Below are positions 35,459 to 44,203 of a stretch of 64,000 bases of DNA, piece by piece. Each line of letters begins with the position of its first letter. Position 1 is the first letter of the stretch. This DNA comes from JALHNI01 sp044226365 (GTDB lineage Bacteria > Acidobacteriota > Terriglobia > Bryobacterales > Bryobacteraceae). The translations under genes and the position numbers were made by a program. Where the stretch lies: contig JBGAHE010000019.1 in NCBI GenBank assembly GCA_044226365.1, forward strand, positions 14,468 through 78,467. The letters run 5' to 3'. A model generated the notes under the pieces. The model saw only the letters and a list, made by a program, of their open reading frames with translations. It did not search any database and was not told where the DNA came from.

Positions 35459-38400
35459 ATGTCGAGTTCCCAGCCCCCGTCCCCTTACCAGGACTCGCCG
35501 TACCACCAGGGTAACGGCCTGCCTGAGCCCCAAGGGCTTTATCACCCCTCCCAGGAACGCGACGCTTGCGGCCTTGGCTTTGTGGCCAACATCCGCGGCG
35601 AAGCCTCACACGACATCATTACCAAGGGCATTCAGGTTCTCGTCAATCTCACCCATCGTGGCGCTTCCGGCAGCGACCCGGACACCGGCGACGGCGCCGG
35701 CATCCTGATTCAGATTCCGCACAAGTTCTTCGCCAAGGAAGCCAAACGGCTGGGCTTCTCGTTGCCGGGGCCCGGGGCCTACGGCGTGGGAATGGTCTTC
35801 TTCCCGGTGAATCGACAGCAGCGGCTGATCGTCGAGGGGATCATGGAACGCACGATCCGCGACGAAGGGTTGGAACTACTCGGCTGGCGCGACACGCCGA
35901 TCGACTCCGACGCCATCGGCCGTCTGGCGCGCGACTCGCAGCCCTATATCCAACAGGTGTTCATCGGCCGTCCGGACGACATGGACGAAGATGCCTTCGA
36001 GCGGCGCCTGTACGCCGTGCGGAAGCGTTGCGAAAACGAAGTTCGGGCTTCGGACATCCGCGACAAGACGTTCTTTGCGGTGCCTTCGCTCTCCTGCCGC
36101 ACGATCGTCTACAAAGGCTTGTTGCTTGCACCGCAGATCGCGAACTTCTATAAGGAACTGTCCGATCCGGACGCGGTGAGTGCGCTTTGCCTAGTGCATC
36201 AGCGCTTTTCCACCAATACGTTCCCCACCTGGCAACTGGCACACCCGTTCCACTACCTCTGCCACAACGGCGAGATCAATACCATCAAGGGCAATCAGAA
36301 CTGGATGACGGCGCGTCAGGCGACGCTCGCCGCCGAAGGCTTCGGCCGCGAACTGAAGGATCTGTTCCCGATCATCACGCCCGGCGGTTCGGATTCCTGC
36401 GGGCTGGACAACGCCGTGGAGTTGTTGACGTTGGCCGGCCGCGAGTTGCCGCACGTGATGGCCATGCTGGTTCCCGAGGCTTGGGACAGCGACTCGACGA
36501 TGGACAAAGAAAAGCGCGCGTTTTACGAGTACCACGCGTCGCTGATGGAACCGTGGGACGGCCCGGCGGCGGTGGCCTTCACCGATGGCCGCGTGGTGGG
36601 CGCGACGCTCGACCGCAATGGTCTGCGTCCGGCGCGTTATCTGGTGACGCATGACGGTTTGCTGATCATGGCGTCCGAGGCTGGCGTGCTGCCGGTGAAG
36701 CCGGAAGAGATTGCCCTGCGCGGACGTCTGCAGCCCGGCAAGATGCTGTTGGTGGACCTGGCGCAAAAGCGCATCATTCCGGACGAAGAGTTGAAGGCGC
36801 ATCTCTCGGGCCGGCGTCCGTACGCCAAGTGGCTCGAGGAGAATCAGCTTTCACTGAATCAACTGCCCGCGCCCAGCCGCGTGCACACCACCGACCATCA
36901 GACGATTCTCGAGCGGCAGCGCGCTTTCGGTTATACCGAGGAAGATCTGCGCTTGCTCATGCTGCCCATGGCGAGCGGTGGCGAAGAGCCGATCGGCAGC
37001 ATGGGTACCGATACGCCGCTGGCTTGTCTTTCCGACCGTCCGCAGCCGCTCTTCAACTACTTCAAGCAACTGTTCGCGCAAGTCACCAATCCGCCCATCG
37101 ACCCGATTCGCGAAGAGTTGGTGATGTCGCTGATCTCCTACGTGGGGCAGGAGCGCAACATCCTCGAAGAGACGCCGCAGCATTGCCACACGCTGCGCCT
37201 GGATCATCCGATCCTGACGAACTTCGATCTCGAACGTCTGCGGCGCGTATCCTGGGGCGACTTCCTGGCCACCACTTTGCCCACGCTGTTCCGGGTGGAT
37301 GGCGGCGAAGCCGAACTGAAGCGGGCGATCGAAGGTCTATGCCGGCGTGCGTCGCTAGCCATCCAAAACGGCTACTCCGTGCTGATTCTGTCGGACCGCG
37401 GCGTGGACTTCGAGTCCGCCCCCATTCCGTCGCTGCTGGCGCTTACGGCCGTGCACAACCATCTCGTGCGTGAGGGGACGCGCTCGAAGGTCGCCCTGGT
37501 GGTGGAATCCGGCGAGCCGCGCGAAGTGATGCACTATTGCCTGTTGATCGGCTATGGCGCGAGCGCCGTGAATCCTTACCTGGCGATCGAAACGCTCGAA
37601 GATATGGCCGTGCGCGGCCAGTTACCCGAAGGCGTGACGTTCGAGAAGGCGCTGGCGAATTACAAGAAGTCAATTCGCAAAGGCCTGCTGAAGGTCTTCT
37701 CGAAGATGGGCATTTCCACGCTGCAAAGCTATCGCGGCGCGCAGATCTTTGAAGCGATCGGCCTGGATCGCGAGATGGTGGACCGTTACTTTACGGGCAC
37801 GTCATCGCGGCTGAGCGGCATTGGCCTCGACGTGTTGGCGCGTGAAGCGAAGATGAAGCACGACTATGCGTTCTTCACGCCGCTCACCGACAACGAAACC
37901 GAGCTCGACGTGGGCGGCAACTATCAATACCGGATTCGCGGTGAGTATCACATGCAGAATCCGCAGACGGTTTCGAAGCTCCAGCACTCGGTGCGGCAGA
38001 ACAGTTACAGCACTTACCAGGAGTTCGCGAATCTGGTGGACCACCAGAACGAGCAGCTTTGCACCCTGCGTGGTCTATTCCAGTTCAAGCCCGGTAAAGC
38101 CTTGCCGATCGAAGAGGTGGAGCCGGCGAAGAATATCGTGCGCCGGTTTGCCACCGGGGCCATGAGCTTCGGCTCAATCTCGAAGGAAGCCCACGAGACC
38201 ATGGCGATTGCCATGAACCGCATCGGCGGGCGTTCGAATACGGGCGAGGGCGGGGAAGACGAAGAGCGCTACAACCTATTGCCGAACGGCGACTCGCGGC
38301 GCAGTTCGATCAAGCAGGTGGCGTCCGGCCGCTTCGGCGTGACGACGCACTACTTAGTCAATGCCGACGAATTGCAGATCAAGGTGGCGCAAGGAGCGAA

Positions 38401-40075
38401 ACCCGGTGAAGGCGGCCAGTTACCTGGCCACAAGGTGGACGAGACCATCGCGCGCGTGCGTTATGCCACGCCCGGCGTGGGCCTGATCTCGCCGCCGCCG
38501 CATCACGATATTTATTCGATTGAGGATCTGGCGCAGCTCATCTACGACTTGAAGAACGTCAACCCGGCCTCGCGGATCTCCGTGAAGCTGGTGTCCGAAG
38601 TCGGCGTGGGGACGGTGGCCGCGGGCGTGGCGAAAGCGCACGCGGATGTCATTCTGATTTCGGGCGATTCGGGTGGCACCGGTGCTTCGCCGCTCACCTC
38701 GCTCAAGCACGCGGGTACGCCGTGGGAAATGGGCTTGGCGGAGACGCAGCAGGTGCTGGTGATGAACGACCTGCGCAGCCGCGTGATTCTTCAGGCCGAT
38801 GGCAAGATGCAAACCGGGCGCGACGTGGCCATTGCGGCGCTCTTGGGCGCCGAGGAGTTCGGCTTCTCCACGATGCCCTTGATTGCCGCCGGCTGCATCA
38901 TGATGCGCAAGTGCCATCTGAATACTTGCCCGGTGGGAATCGCGACGCAGGATCCACGTTTGCGCGCCAAGTTCGACGGCACGCCGGAACACGTGATCAA
39001 CTACTTCTTCTTCGTGGCGGAGCACGTGCGCGAGATTATGGCGCAACTCGGCTTCCGCACCATGGACGAGATGATCGGTCGCGTGGACCGTCTGGAGATG
39101 CGCTCCGGCATCGACCACTGGAAGGCCAAGGGGCTCGACCTGAGTTCACTCCTCTACAACCCGCCCGTGCCTTCGCGCGTGGCGCGGCGCTGCACGATCA
39201 AGCAGGATCATGGCCTGGATCAGGCGCTCGACTACAAACTGATCGACTACGCTGCCGACGCCCTCGAATCACAGACGCCGGTCGAGTTTCGGCTGCCGAT
39301 TCGCAACGTTCACCGTACGGTAGGCGCGATGCTCTCGGGCGAGATTGCTCGGCGGCACGGCAGCGCGGGCTTGCCGCCGGATTGTATCAAGATCAACTTC
39401 ACGGGCTCGGCCGGACAAAGCTTCGGCGCGTTTCTCGCCAAGGGCGTGACGCTGCTGCTGGAAGGCGAAGCCAACGACTATGTTGGCAAGGGCCTTTCCG
39501 GCGGCAAGATTGTCGTGTCGACGCCGAAGGTAGCGAGCTTCAAGTCCGAAGAGAATATTCTGATTGGCAACGTCGCCCTGTATGGCGCGACCAGCGGCGA
39601 GGCCTTCTTCAATGGCCGCGCCGGTGAGCGCTTCTGCGTGCGTAACTCCGGTGCCACGGCGGTGGTGGAAGGCGTGGGCGACCACGGCTGCGAGTACATG
39701 ACCAAGGGCCTCGCGATCATTCTCGGCGAAACGGGCCGTAACTTCGCCGCGGGTATGTCCGGCGGCCTGGCTTATGTCCTCGACGAATCGGGCGAGTTTG
39801 CCCGCTCGCGTTGTAACCGGGCGATGGTCGACCTCGATCCGCTGGAAGATCCGGCCGACATTCAGGCCGTGAAGAACCTGGTGGAACGCCACGTCCAACT
39901 GACCAATAGCCCGCGGGGCAAGTATGTACTGGCGAACTGGGGTGACTTACTCAGTAAGTTCGTCAAGGTATTCCCGCACGAGTATAAACGCGTGTTGGGT
40001 GTCGCGAAATCAAAGAGCGTAGCGGCGAATCCGCCGGCGAAGCAGGAAAAGATGGCGGAGGTGGCCCGTGGGTAA
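35459..40075 (+). CDS. gltB: Glutamate synthase, large subunit
   Basis: 1538 residues. The class II glutaminase nucleophile is C37 (ERDACGLGFVANI) after a propeptide of 36 residues. The central and FMN-binding synthase domains follow (AMSFGSISKEAHETMAIAMNRIGGRSNTGEGGED; GDSGGTGASPLTSLKHAGTPWE). The 3Fe-4S cysteines are in CIMMRKCHLNTCPVG, and a GXGXG repeat domain ends the protein. It transfers glutamine amide nitrogen to 2-oxoglutarate. AAGGAG at 35444-35449 and the conserved N-terminus fix the ATG at 35459; the frame is open much further upstream. It overlaps gltD by 8 bases. Confidence 0.96.
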   Translation: MSSSQPPSPYQDSPYHQGNGLPEPQGLYHPSQERDACGLGFVANIRGEASHDIITKGIQVLVNLTHRGASGSDPDTGDGAGILIQIPHKFFAKEAKRLGFSLPGPGAYGVGMVFFPVNRQQRLIVEGIMERTIRDEGLELLGWRDTPIDSDAIGRLARDSQPYIQQVFIGRPDDMDEDAFERRLYAVRKRCENEVRASDIRDKTFFAVPSLSCRTIVYKGLLLAPQIANFYKELSDPDAVSALCLVHQRFSTNTFPTWQLAHPFHYLCHNGEINTIKGNQNWMTARQATLAAEGFGRELKDLFPIITPGGSDSCGLDNAVELLTLAGRELPHVMAMLVPEAWDSDSTMDKEKRAFYEYHASLMEPWDGPAAVAFTDGRVVGATLDRNGLRPARYLVTHDGLLIMASEAGVLPVKPEEIALRGRLQPGKMLLVDLAQKRIIPDEELKAHLSGRRPYAKWLEENQLSLNQLPAPSRVHTTDHQTILERQRAFGYTEEDLRLLMLPMASGGEEPIGSMGTDTPLACLSDRPQPLFNYFKQLFAQVTNPPIDPIREELVMSLISYVGQERNILEETPQHCHTLRLDHPILTNFDLERLRRVSWGDFLATTLPTLFRVDGGEAELKRAIEGLCRRASLAIQNGYSVLILSDRGVDFESAPIPSLLALTAVHNHLVREGTRSKVALVVESGEPREVMHYCLLIGYGASAVNPYLAIETLEDMAVRGQLPEGVTFEKALANYKKSIRKGLLKVFSKMGISTLQSYRGAQIFEAIGLDREMVDRYFTGTSSRLSGIGLDVLAREAKMKHDYAFFTPLTDNETELDVGGNYQYRIRGEYHMQNPQTVSKLQHSVRQNSYSTYQEFANLVDHQNEQLCTLRGLFQFKPGKALPIEEVEPAKNIVRRFATGAMSFGSISKEAHETMAIAMNRIGGRSNTGEGGEDEERYNLLPNGDSRRSSIKQVASGRFGVTTHYLVNADELQIKVAQGAKPGEGGQLPGHKVDETIARVRYATPGVGLISPPPHHDIYSIEDLAQLIYDLKNVNPASRISVKLVSEVGVGTVAAGVAKAHADVILISGDSGGTGASPLTSLKHAGTPWEMGLAETQQVLVMNDLRSRVILQADGKMQTGRDVAIAALLGAEEFGFSTMPLIAAGCIMMRKCHLNTCPVGIATQDPRLRAKFDGTPEHVINYFFFVAEHVREIMAQLGFRTMDEMIGRVDRLEMRSGIDHWKAKGLDLSSLLYNPPVPSRVARRCTIKQDHGLDQALDYKLIDYAADALESQTPVEFRLPIRNVHRTVGAMLSGEIARRHGSAGLPPDCIKINFTGSAGQSFGAFLAKGVTLLLEGEANDYVGKGLSGGKIVVSTPKVASFKSEENILIGNVALYGATSGEAFFNGRAGERFCVRNSGATAVVEGVGDHGCEYMTKGLAIILGETGRNFAAGMSGGLAYVLDESGEFARSRCNRAMVDLDPLEDPADIQAVKNLVERHVQLTNSPRGKYVLANWGDLLSKFVKVFPHEYKRVLGVAKSKSVAANPPAKQEKMAEVARG

Positions 40076-41492
40076 GGTAACCGGATTCCTCGAGTATCAG
40101 CGTGAGTCTCCCGCGCGGCGTCCGGTGACGGAACGCGTGAACGATTGGTTCGACATCTACCATCCGATGCCGTCGGAGAAGGTGCGGACGCAGGCGGCCC
40201 GTTGCATGGATTGTGGCGTGCCGTTCTGTCATACCGGCTGTCCGGTCAATAACCTGATCCCGGACTGGAACGATCTCGTGTTCAGCGATCGTTGGCGCGA
40301 TGCCATTCGCACGCTCCATGCGACGAATAACTTCCCGGAATTTACGGGAAGGATTTGTCCGGCACCCTGCGAAGCGGCGTGCGTGCTCGGCATCAATGAG
40401 CCGGCCGTCGCCATCAAGTCCGTGGAGAACGCGATCATCGAGCGGGCGTGGTCCGAAGGCTGGGTGAAGCCGGAGCGGCCGGAGAAGCGTACCGGCAAAC
40501 GCGTGGCGATCATCGGCTCGGGTCCGGCGGGGTTGGCCGCCGCTCAGCAGTTGAACCGGGCCGGCCATCACGTGACGGTGTTCGAGAAGCAGAACCGCAT
40601 TGGCGGCTTGCTGCGCTACGGGATCCCGGACTTCAAACTCGAAAAGCACGTGGTGGACCGCCGCATTGACCAACTGGTCGCCGAGGGCATCGAGTTTGTT
40701 CTGAATGCCTGGATCGGGAAGACGCACACGATCGAGCAACTGCGGAAGGAATATCAGGCCGTTCTTCTGGCCGTGGGGGCCGAGGCTCCGCGCGATGTGG
40801 AGATTCCTGGGCGCCAACTCAGCGGCGTGCACTGGGCGATGGACTACCTCACCCAGCAAAACAAGATCCTGGCGGGCGAGTCCGTTCCCGAGAGCGAGCG
40901 GATCACGGCCGAGGGCAAGCACGTGGTGATTCTGGGGGGCGGCGACACGGGGGCTGATTGCCTGGGGACCGCGCACCGCCAGAAGTGCAAGAGCGTCACC
41001 ATGCTCCAGCACAATCAACGTCCGCCCGAGACGCGGCATGAGTCCACCCCTTGGCCGGAATGGCCCTTCCAGTTGCGGGTTGAAGGCGCGCACGAAGAAG
41101 GTGGCTTGCGCGAGTTCGCCGTGCAGACGCGAGCGTTTCTGGGCAATGCCGATGGCTGCGTAAACAAGCTCGAGTGCGTGCGCGTGGGCCCGAAGCCACG
41201 CTTTGAGCCGGTCCCCGGCTCCGAACTGACGCTCGATGCGGACCTGGTGCTCATTGCGATCGGCTACACGGGCGCCGTGCGTTCCGGCCTCATTGAGCAA
41301 CTGAAGGTGCAGACCACACCGAAGGGCCTGGTCGCCACCGATGCCACCTACCAGAGCAGCATCCCTGGTGTTTACGCCGCGGGCGACGCGCGCGTCGGGG
41401 CGACGTTGGTGGTGACGGCGATCGCCGAAGGCCGCAAGGCCGCTCACTTCATTGACAAAGCCCTCATGGGCTCCACCAAGCTTCCGACCTAG
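40068..41492 (+). CDS. gltD: Glutamate synthase, small subunit
   Basis: 474 residues. The N-terminal cysteines for two 4Fe-4S clusters are visible (CMDCGVPFCHTGCPVNN; CPAPCEAACVLGI). A FAD-binding motif follows (RVAIIGSGPAGLAAAQQL), then the NADPH-binding motif (HVVILGGGDTGADCLG) and the GDARVGATLVVTAIAEGR end segment. It feeds electrons from NADPH to the large subunit. The start is GTG, overlapping the gltB end by 8 bases. Its TAG stop shares bases with the stop of the next minus-strand gene (CTAG). Confidence 0.96.
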   Translation: MGKVTGFLEYQRESPARRPVTERVNDWFDIYHPMPSEKVRTQAARCMDCGVPFCHTGCPVNNLIPDWNDLVFSDRWRDAIRTLHATNNFPEFTGRICPAPCEAACVLGINEPAVAIKSVENAIIERAWSEGWVKPERPEKRTGKRVAIIGSGPAGLAAAQQLNRAGHHVTVFEKQNRIGGLLRYGIPDFKLEKHVVDRRIDQLVAEGIEFVLNAWIGKTHTIEQLRKEYQAVLLAVGAEAPRDVEIPGRQLSGVHWAMDYLTQQNKILAGESVPESERITAEGKHVVILGGGDTGADCLGTAHRQKCKSVTMLQHNQRPPETRHESTPWPEWPFQLRVEGAHEEGGLREFAVQTRAFLGNADGCVNKLECVRVGPKPRFEPVPGSELTLDADLVLIAIGYTGAVRSGLIEQLKVQTTPKGLVATDATYQSSIPGVYAAGDARVGATLVVTAIAEGRKAAHFIDKALMGSTKLPT

Positions 41493-42712
41493 TTCCGCTG
41501 GATGACGCCGTAGTAACGGGCCATCCAATAGGGCAGCAGGAAGTCGATGCCGGCGGACTCAATAAACCCGTCGCCGGCCGCGTACAGCTGAAACGGGCTG
41601 CGTTGCCACAAGAAGTCCGTGGCCACCCGCCGGTTCACCGGCAGTGCCTGACAGGCGCGGTTGTCGCCGCAGGCGGGGAACTCCCCGCGCCGGTCGACGG
41701 AGAAGTCCCTCCGCGGACGTTCGAGCCATTGCCGTAGGAATAGGACGGTGCGGGCGTCGCGCGCCGTCTGCGGACCATTGATGCCGCGGTCCACCAGGTC
41801 AAAAAACGCATTGCCATGATCGTCCGTGGTGCGTCGGAAGATGTCGTACGCTGCTTCGTAGGAACGGCTCACCCACCAGTTCTCGCCACTGGTCATCAGG
41901 CTCCAGAAGGTGATGGCGGCGAGGTTGAACTTGAAATACGACGTGTGACTGTCCATCGCGTCATAGGCGATTGGCGGGATCACCGCGGGGGCCGAGGCGT
42001 TGGACATTAGTTTGTACTGCGTCTCAAAGCGGTTGGGATTGAGGCGGCGGCCGAGCTTGAGCATCGCCAACTGCTGATCCGGGCGCGTGAGGAAGGTCGT
42101 GGAGATGTCGCCGTTCGGCATCTTCACCAGCCAGCTATGGCTCAGCAGATCGCTCAGCAGGCGGGTGGTCAGCCAGCTCGTTTTGTCGCGGACGTCCTGC
42201 ACGTCCACCAGGTTCCACGCGGCGGTGAGGCCGAAGAATACACCCATGTACTGATCGCGCGACGTGTTGCCGATCCACAGCCACTGCTCGCCGTAGACGT
42301 TGCCGGTGAAGACGCCGTGGCGTCCTTCTTCTTCGACGATGCGTGGCGTGTGCGGCGAGTTGGCGGGCAAGGCGCAGCGCGCCAGCACGTCCGTGCCGGT
42401 GACGTCGATCAGGCGGCGGATCCCTTCGATGGCGAAGTTGACGCCTTCGAGCGCTTCCGGTGAACGGGTGACGGCATAACGGAAGCTTTGCGCGGCGAGG
42501 TAGTGGCCGGTCCAAATCGCCGAGTCGCCGCAGCGGGTGTAGTGCGAGATCGCGTCGCTGTCGGGCGCTTCGAAGATCGGGTCCAGGATCGTTCCGTGCG
42601 GCGCATGGCGCGCACGCAGAGTGCCATCGATGGCCAGCGCCGTGGCATCGTCGAGGGAGGGCTGCGCCGACAGAGAAATCGCGAGCGCGGCCAAGAAAGC
42701 AAGCTTCAGCAA
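41489..42712 (-). CDS. Secreted protein of unknown function, helical
   Basis: 407 residues with a signal peptide (LAFLAALAISLSAQ). The rest is mostly alpha-helical, with repeated Trp/Tyr/Ala-rich helices (SAIWTGHYLAAQSFRYAV; WLWIGNTSRDQYMGVFFGLTAAWNLV; NLAAITFWSLMTSGENWW), compatible with an alpha/alpha toroid such as those in glycan-processing enzymes. Cysteines near the C-terminus (PACGDNRACQALP) may form a disulfide. No catalytic motif could be named. It is convergent with gltD, with overlapping stop codons. Confidence 0.65.
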   Translation of the reverse strand: MLKLAFLAALAISLSAQPSLDDATALAIDGTLRARHAPHGTILDPIFEAPDSDAISHYTRCGDSAIWTGHYLAAQSFRYAVTRSPEALEGVNFAIEGIRRLIDVTGTDVLARCALPANSPHTPRIVEEEGRHGVFTGNVYGEQWLWIGNTSRDQYMGVFFGLTAAWNLVDVQDVRDKTSWLTTRLLSDLLSHSWLVKMPNGDISTTFLTRPDQQLAMLKLGRRLNPNRFETQYKLMSNASAPAVIPPIAYDAMDSHTSYFKFNLAAITFWSLMTSGENWWVSRSYEAAYDIFRRTTDDHGNAFFDLVDRGINGPQTARDARTVLFLRQWLERPRRDFSVDRRGEFPACGDNRACQALPVNRRVATDFLWQRSPFQLYAAGDGFIESAGIDFLLPYWMARYYGVIQRN

Positions 42713-42752
42713 ACGTACCTCCGAGGGGGACGCGGGGGCTGACTCCTTGATT

Positions 42753-43427
42753 TTATCGCTTCAGATTCCCGAAGACTTCCTGCAGCAAAGATGTTACACG
42801 TGCTGCCGGATTCGTCCGTATCTTCTTCTCTTCTTCGCCTAAGGTATAGAAGAGGCCCTGCAAGGCTTTCGACACCACATACTGATCCAGATCGAACGCT
42901 TCCATCTTCATGAAGGGGATCATCTTCAAGCGTCCGATGAACTCCTGATAGCGCCGCGTGACGCCGACTTCGGACATCGCTTGCTGAATCACCGGCCTAA
43001 AGCTTTCGGTGAGCTTCACCGTCGTTTTGCCTTGAAAATAATCAGTTGCCGCGGTGTCCGAACCGGCGAGGATCTGGCGCGCATCATTGAAAGTGATCTC
43101 CTTGATGGCCCCCACGAAGATGTCCTTGGCGAAGGGAGCAGCAGCCTCGGCGGCGCGGTTCATCGAAAGAATGAACTGGTCGATCACCGGCGAAAGACCC
43201 GCTAACCGCATCGCCTTTTCGGCATTCTTGAACTGGGGCGGCAGGAGGATCCGCACCAGTTCGTTCCGGAAGTAGCCGTCCGGTTGGCCCAGAAACTTGA
43301 CGGCGTTCGCGATGCCCACGCTCAGAGCTTCCTTCAGCCCCAACACCGTGCGGTCCGGCTTCAACCAACCCTTAAAGATTTTGTCGAGCTGCGGAGCAAG
43401 AGCCACAAACAGGCGTCGAGTGGGCAT
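42753..43427 (-). CDS. DUF4197 family protein
   Basis: 224 residues matching the DUF4197 pattern (GLKEALSVGIANAVKFLGQPDGYFRN; LPPQFKNAEKAMRLAG; MNRAAEAAAPFAKDIFVGAIKEITFNDARQIL; FQGKTTVKLTESFRPVI; DQYVVSKALQGLFYTLGEEEKKIRTNPAARVT). The function is unknown. Most relatives have an export signal, but none is visible here, and an in-frame stop three codons before the ATG rules out a longer version. It is divergent from the zinc-ribbon gene, 47 bases away. Confidence 0.87.
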   Translation of the reverse strand: MPTRRLFVALAPQLDKIFKGWLKPDRTVLGLKEALSVGIANAVKFLGQPDGYFRNELVRILLPPQFKNAEKAMRLAGLSPVIDQFILSMNRAAEAAAPFAKDIFVGAIKEITFNDARQILAGSDTAATDYFQGKTTVKLTESFRPVIQQAMSEVGVTRRYQEFIGRLKMIPFMKMEAFDLDQYVVSKALQGLFYTLGEEEKKIRTNPAARVTSLLQEVFGNLKR

Positions 43428-43474
43428 GCTTTCATCTTATGCTTGCGGCCCATGTTAAACTCGGGTCCGATCCT

Positions 43475-44203
43475 ATGAAACCAGCCCTGGAGCAAGTTTC
43501 GAAGCTGCAAAATCTCGATATGCGGATCCTGGAACTGAAGCGGGAAGTCGCTCAGTTGCCGAAGCAGATCGCCGAAATCGAGAAGCAGCTCGAAGCACAT
43601 ACAAAGAAACTTGACGCCGAGAAGGCGGTACTGGCGGCCAACCAGCGCGAGCGGAAGCAGAAGGAACTGGACATTCAAACGGCGCAGCAAAAGATCTCGA
43701 AGCTCAAGGATCAAATGCTGCAGGCGAAGAACAATGAGCAGTACCGCGCGTTTCAGCACGAGATAGATTACGCCCAAAACGAAATCAGTGAGAGCGAGAC
43801 GCGCATCCTGCAACTGATGGAAGAGAGCGAGCCGCTCGAAAAGAACGTGAAGGCGGCGGAAGTGGCGCTGGGGGCCGAGCGCAAGCACGTCGACGAACAG
43901 AAGCAGAAGGCCAAGGCGCAGACTACCTCGGACGAGAAAGAGATCGCCGAGCGCGCCGCCGAGCTTCGCACCTTGCTTGGCGTGATGCCGCCTAACTTGA
44001 AACAGGCCTGCGAGAGGATCCGCAAAAAACACAACTCACCGCAAGTGATGGCCGAGGTGGTGGACGGCCGTTGCACTGCCTGCCGCATCGCGCTACGGGC
44101 GCAGTACTTCCAGGATCTGAAGGTGAAGGACGACGTTCTCTACTGCGAATCCTGCGGGCGGATCCTCTACTACAACCCGCCCGTCCAAGTTGAAATGTCC
44201 TAA
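43475..44203 (+). CDS. Coiled-coil protein with C4 zinc ribbon
   Basis: 242 residues. A long antiparallel coiled coil fills residues 1-170 (ILELKREVAQLPKQIAEIEKQLEAHTKKL onward). The C-terminus holds a four-cysteine zinc ribbon (CTACRIALR and YCESCGRILYY). This is the DUF164/CT398-like family, cytoplasmic proteins of unclear role with suggested links to sigma-54 or flagellar regulation in some bacteria. ATG 43475 is preferred to 43439 because family members begin near MKPALEQVSKLQ. Its stop overlaps the stop of the facing protease gene. Confidence 0.85.
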   Translation: MKPALEQVSKLQNLDMRILELKREVAQLPKQIAEIEKQLEAHTKKLDAEKAVLAANQRERKQKELDIQTAQQKISKLKDQMLQAKNNEQYRAFQHEIDYAQNEISESETRILQLMEESEPLEKNVKAAEVALGAERKHVDEQKQKAKAQTTSDEKEIAERAAELRTLLGVMPPNLKQACERIRKKHNSPQVMAEVVDGRCTACRIALRAQYFQDLKVKDDVLYCESCGRILYYNPPVQVEMS

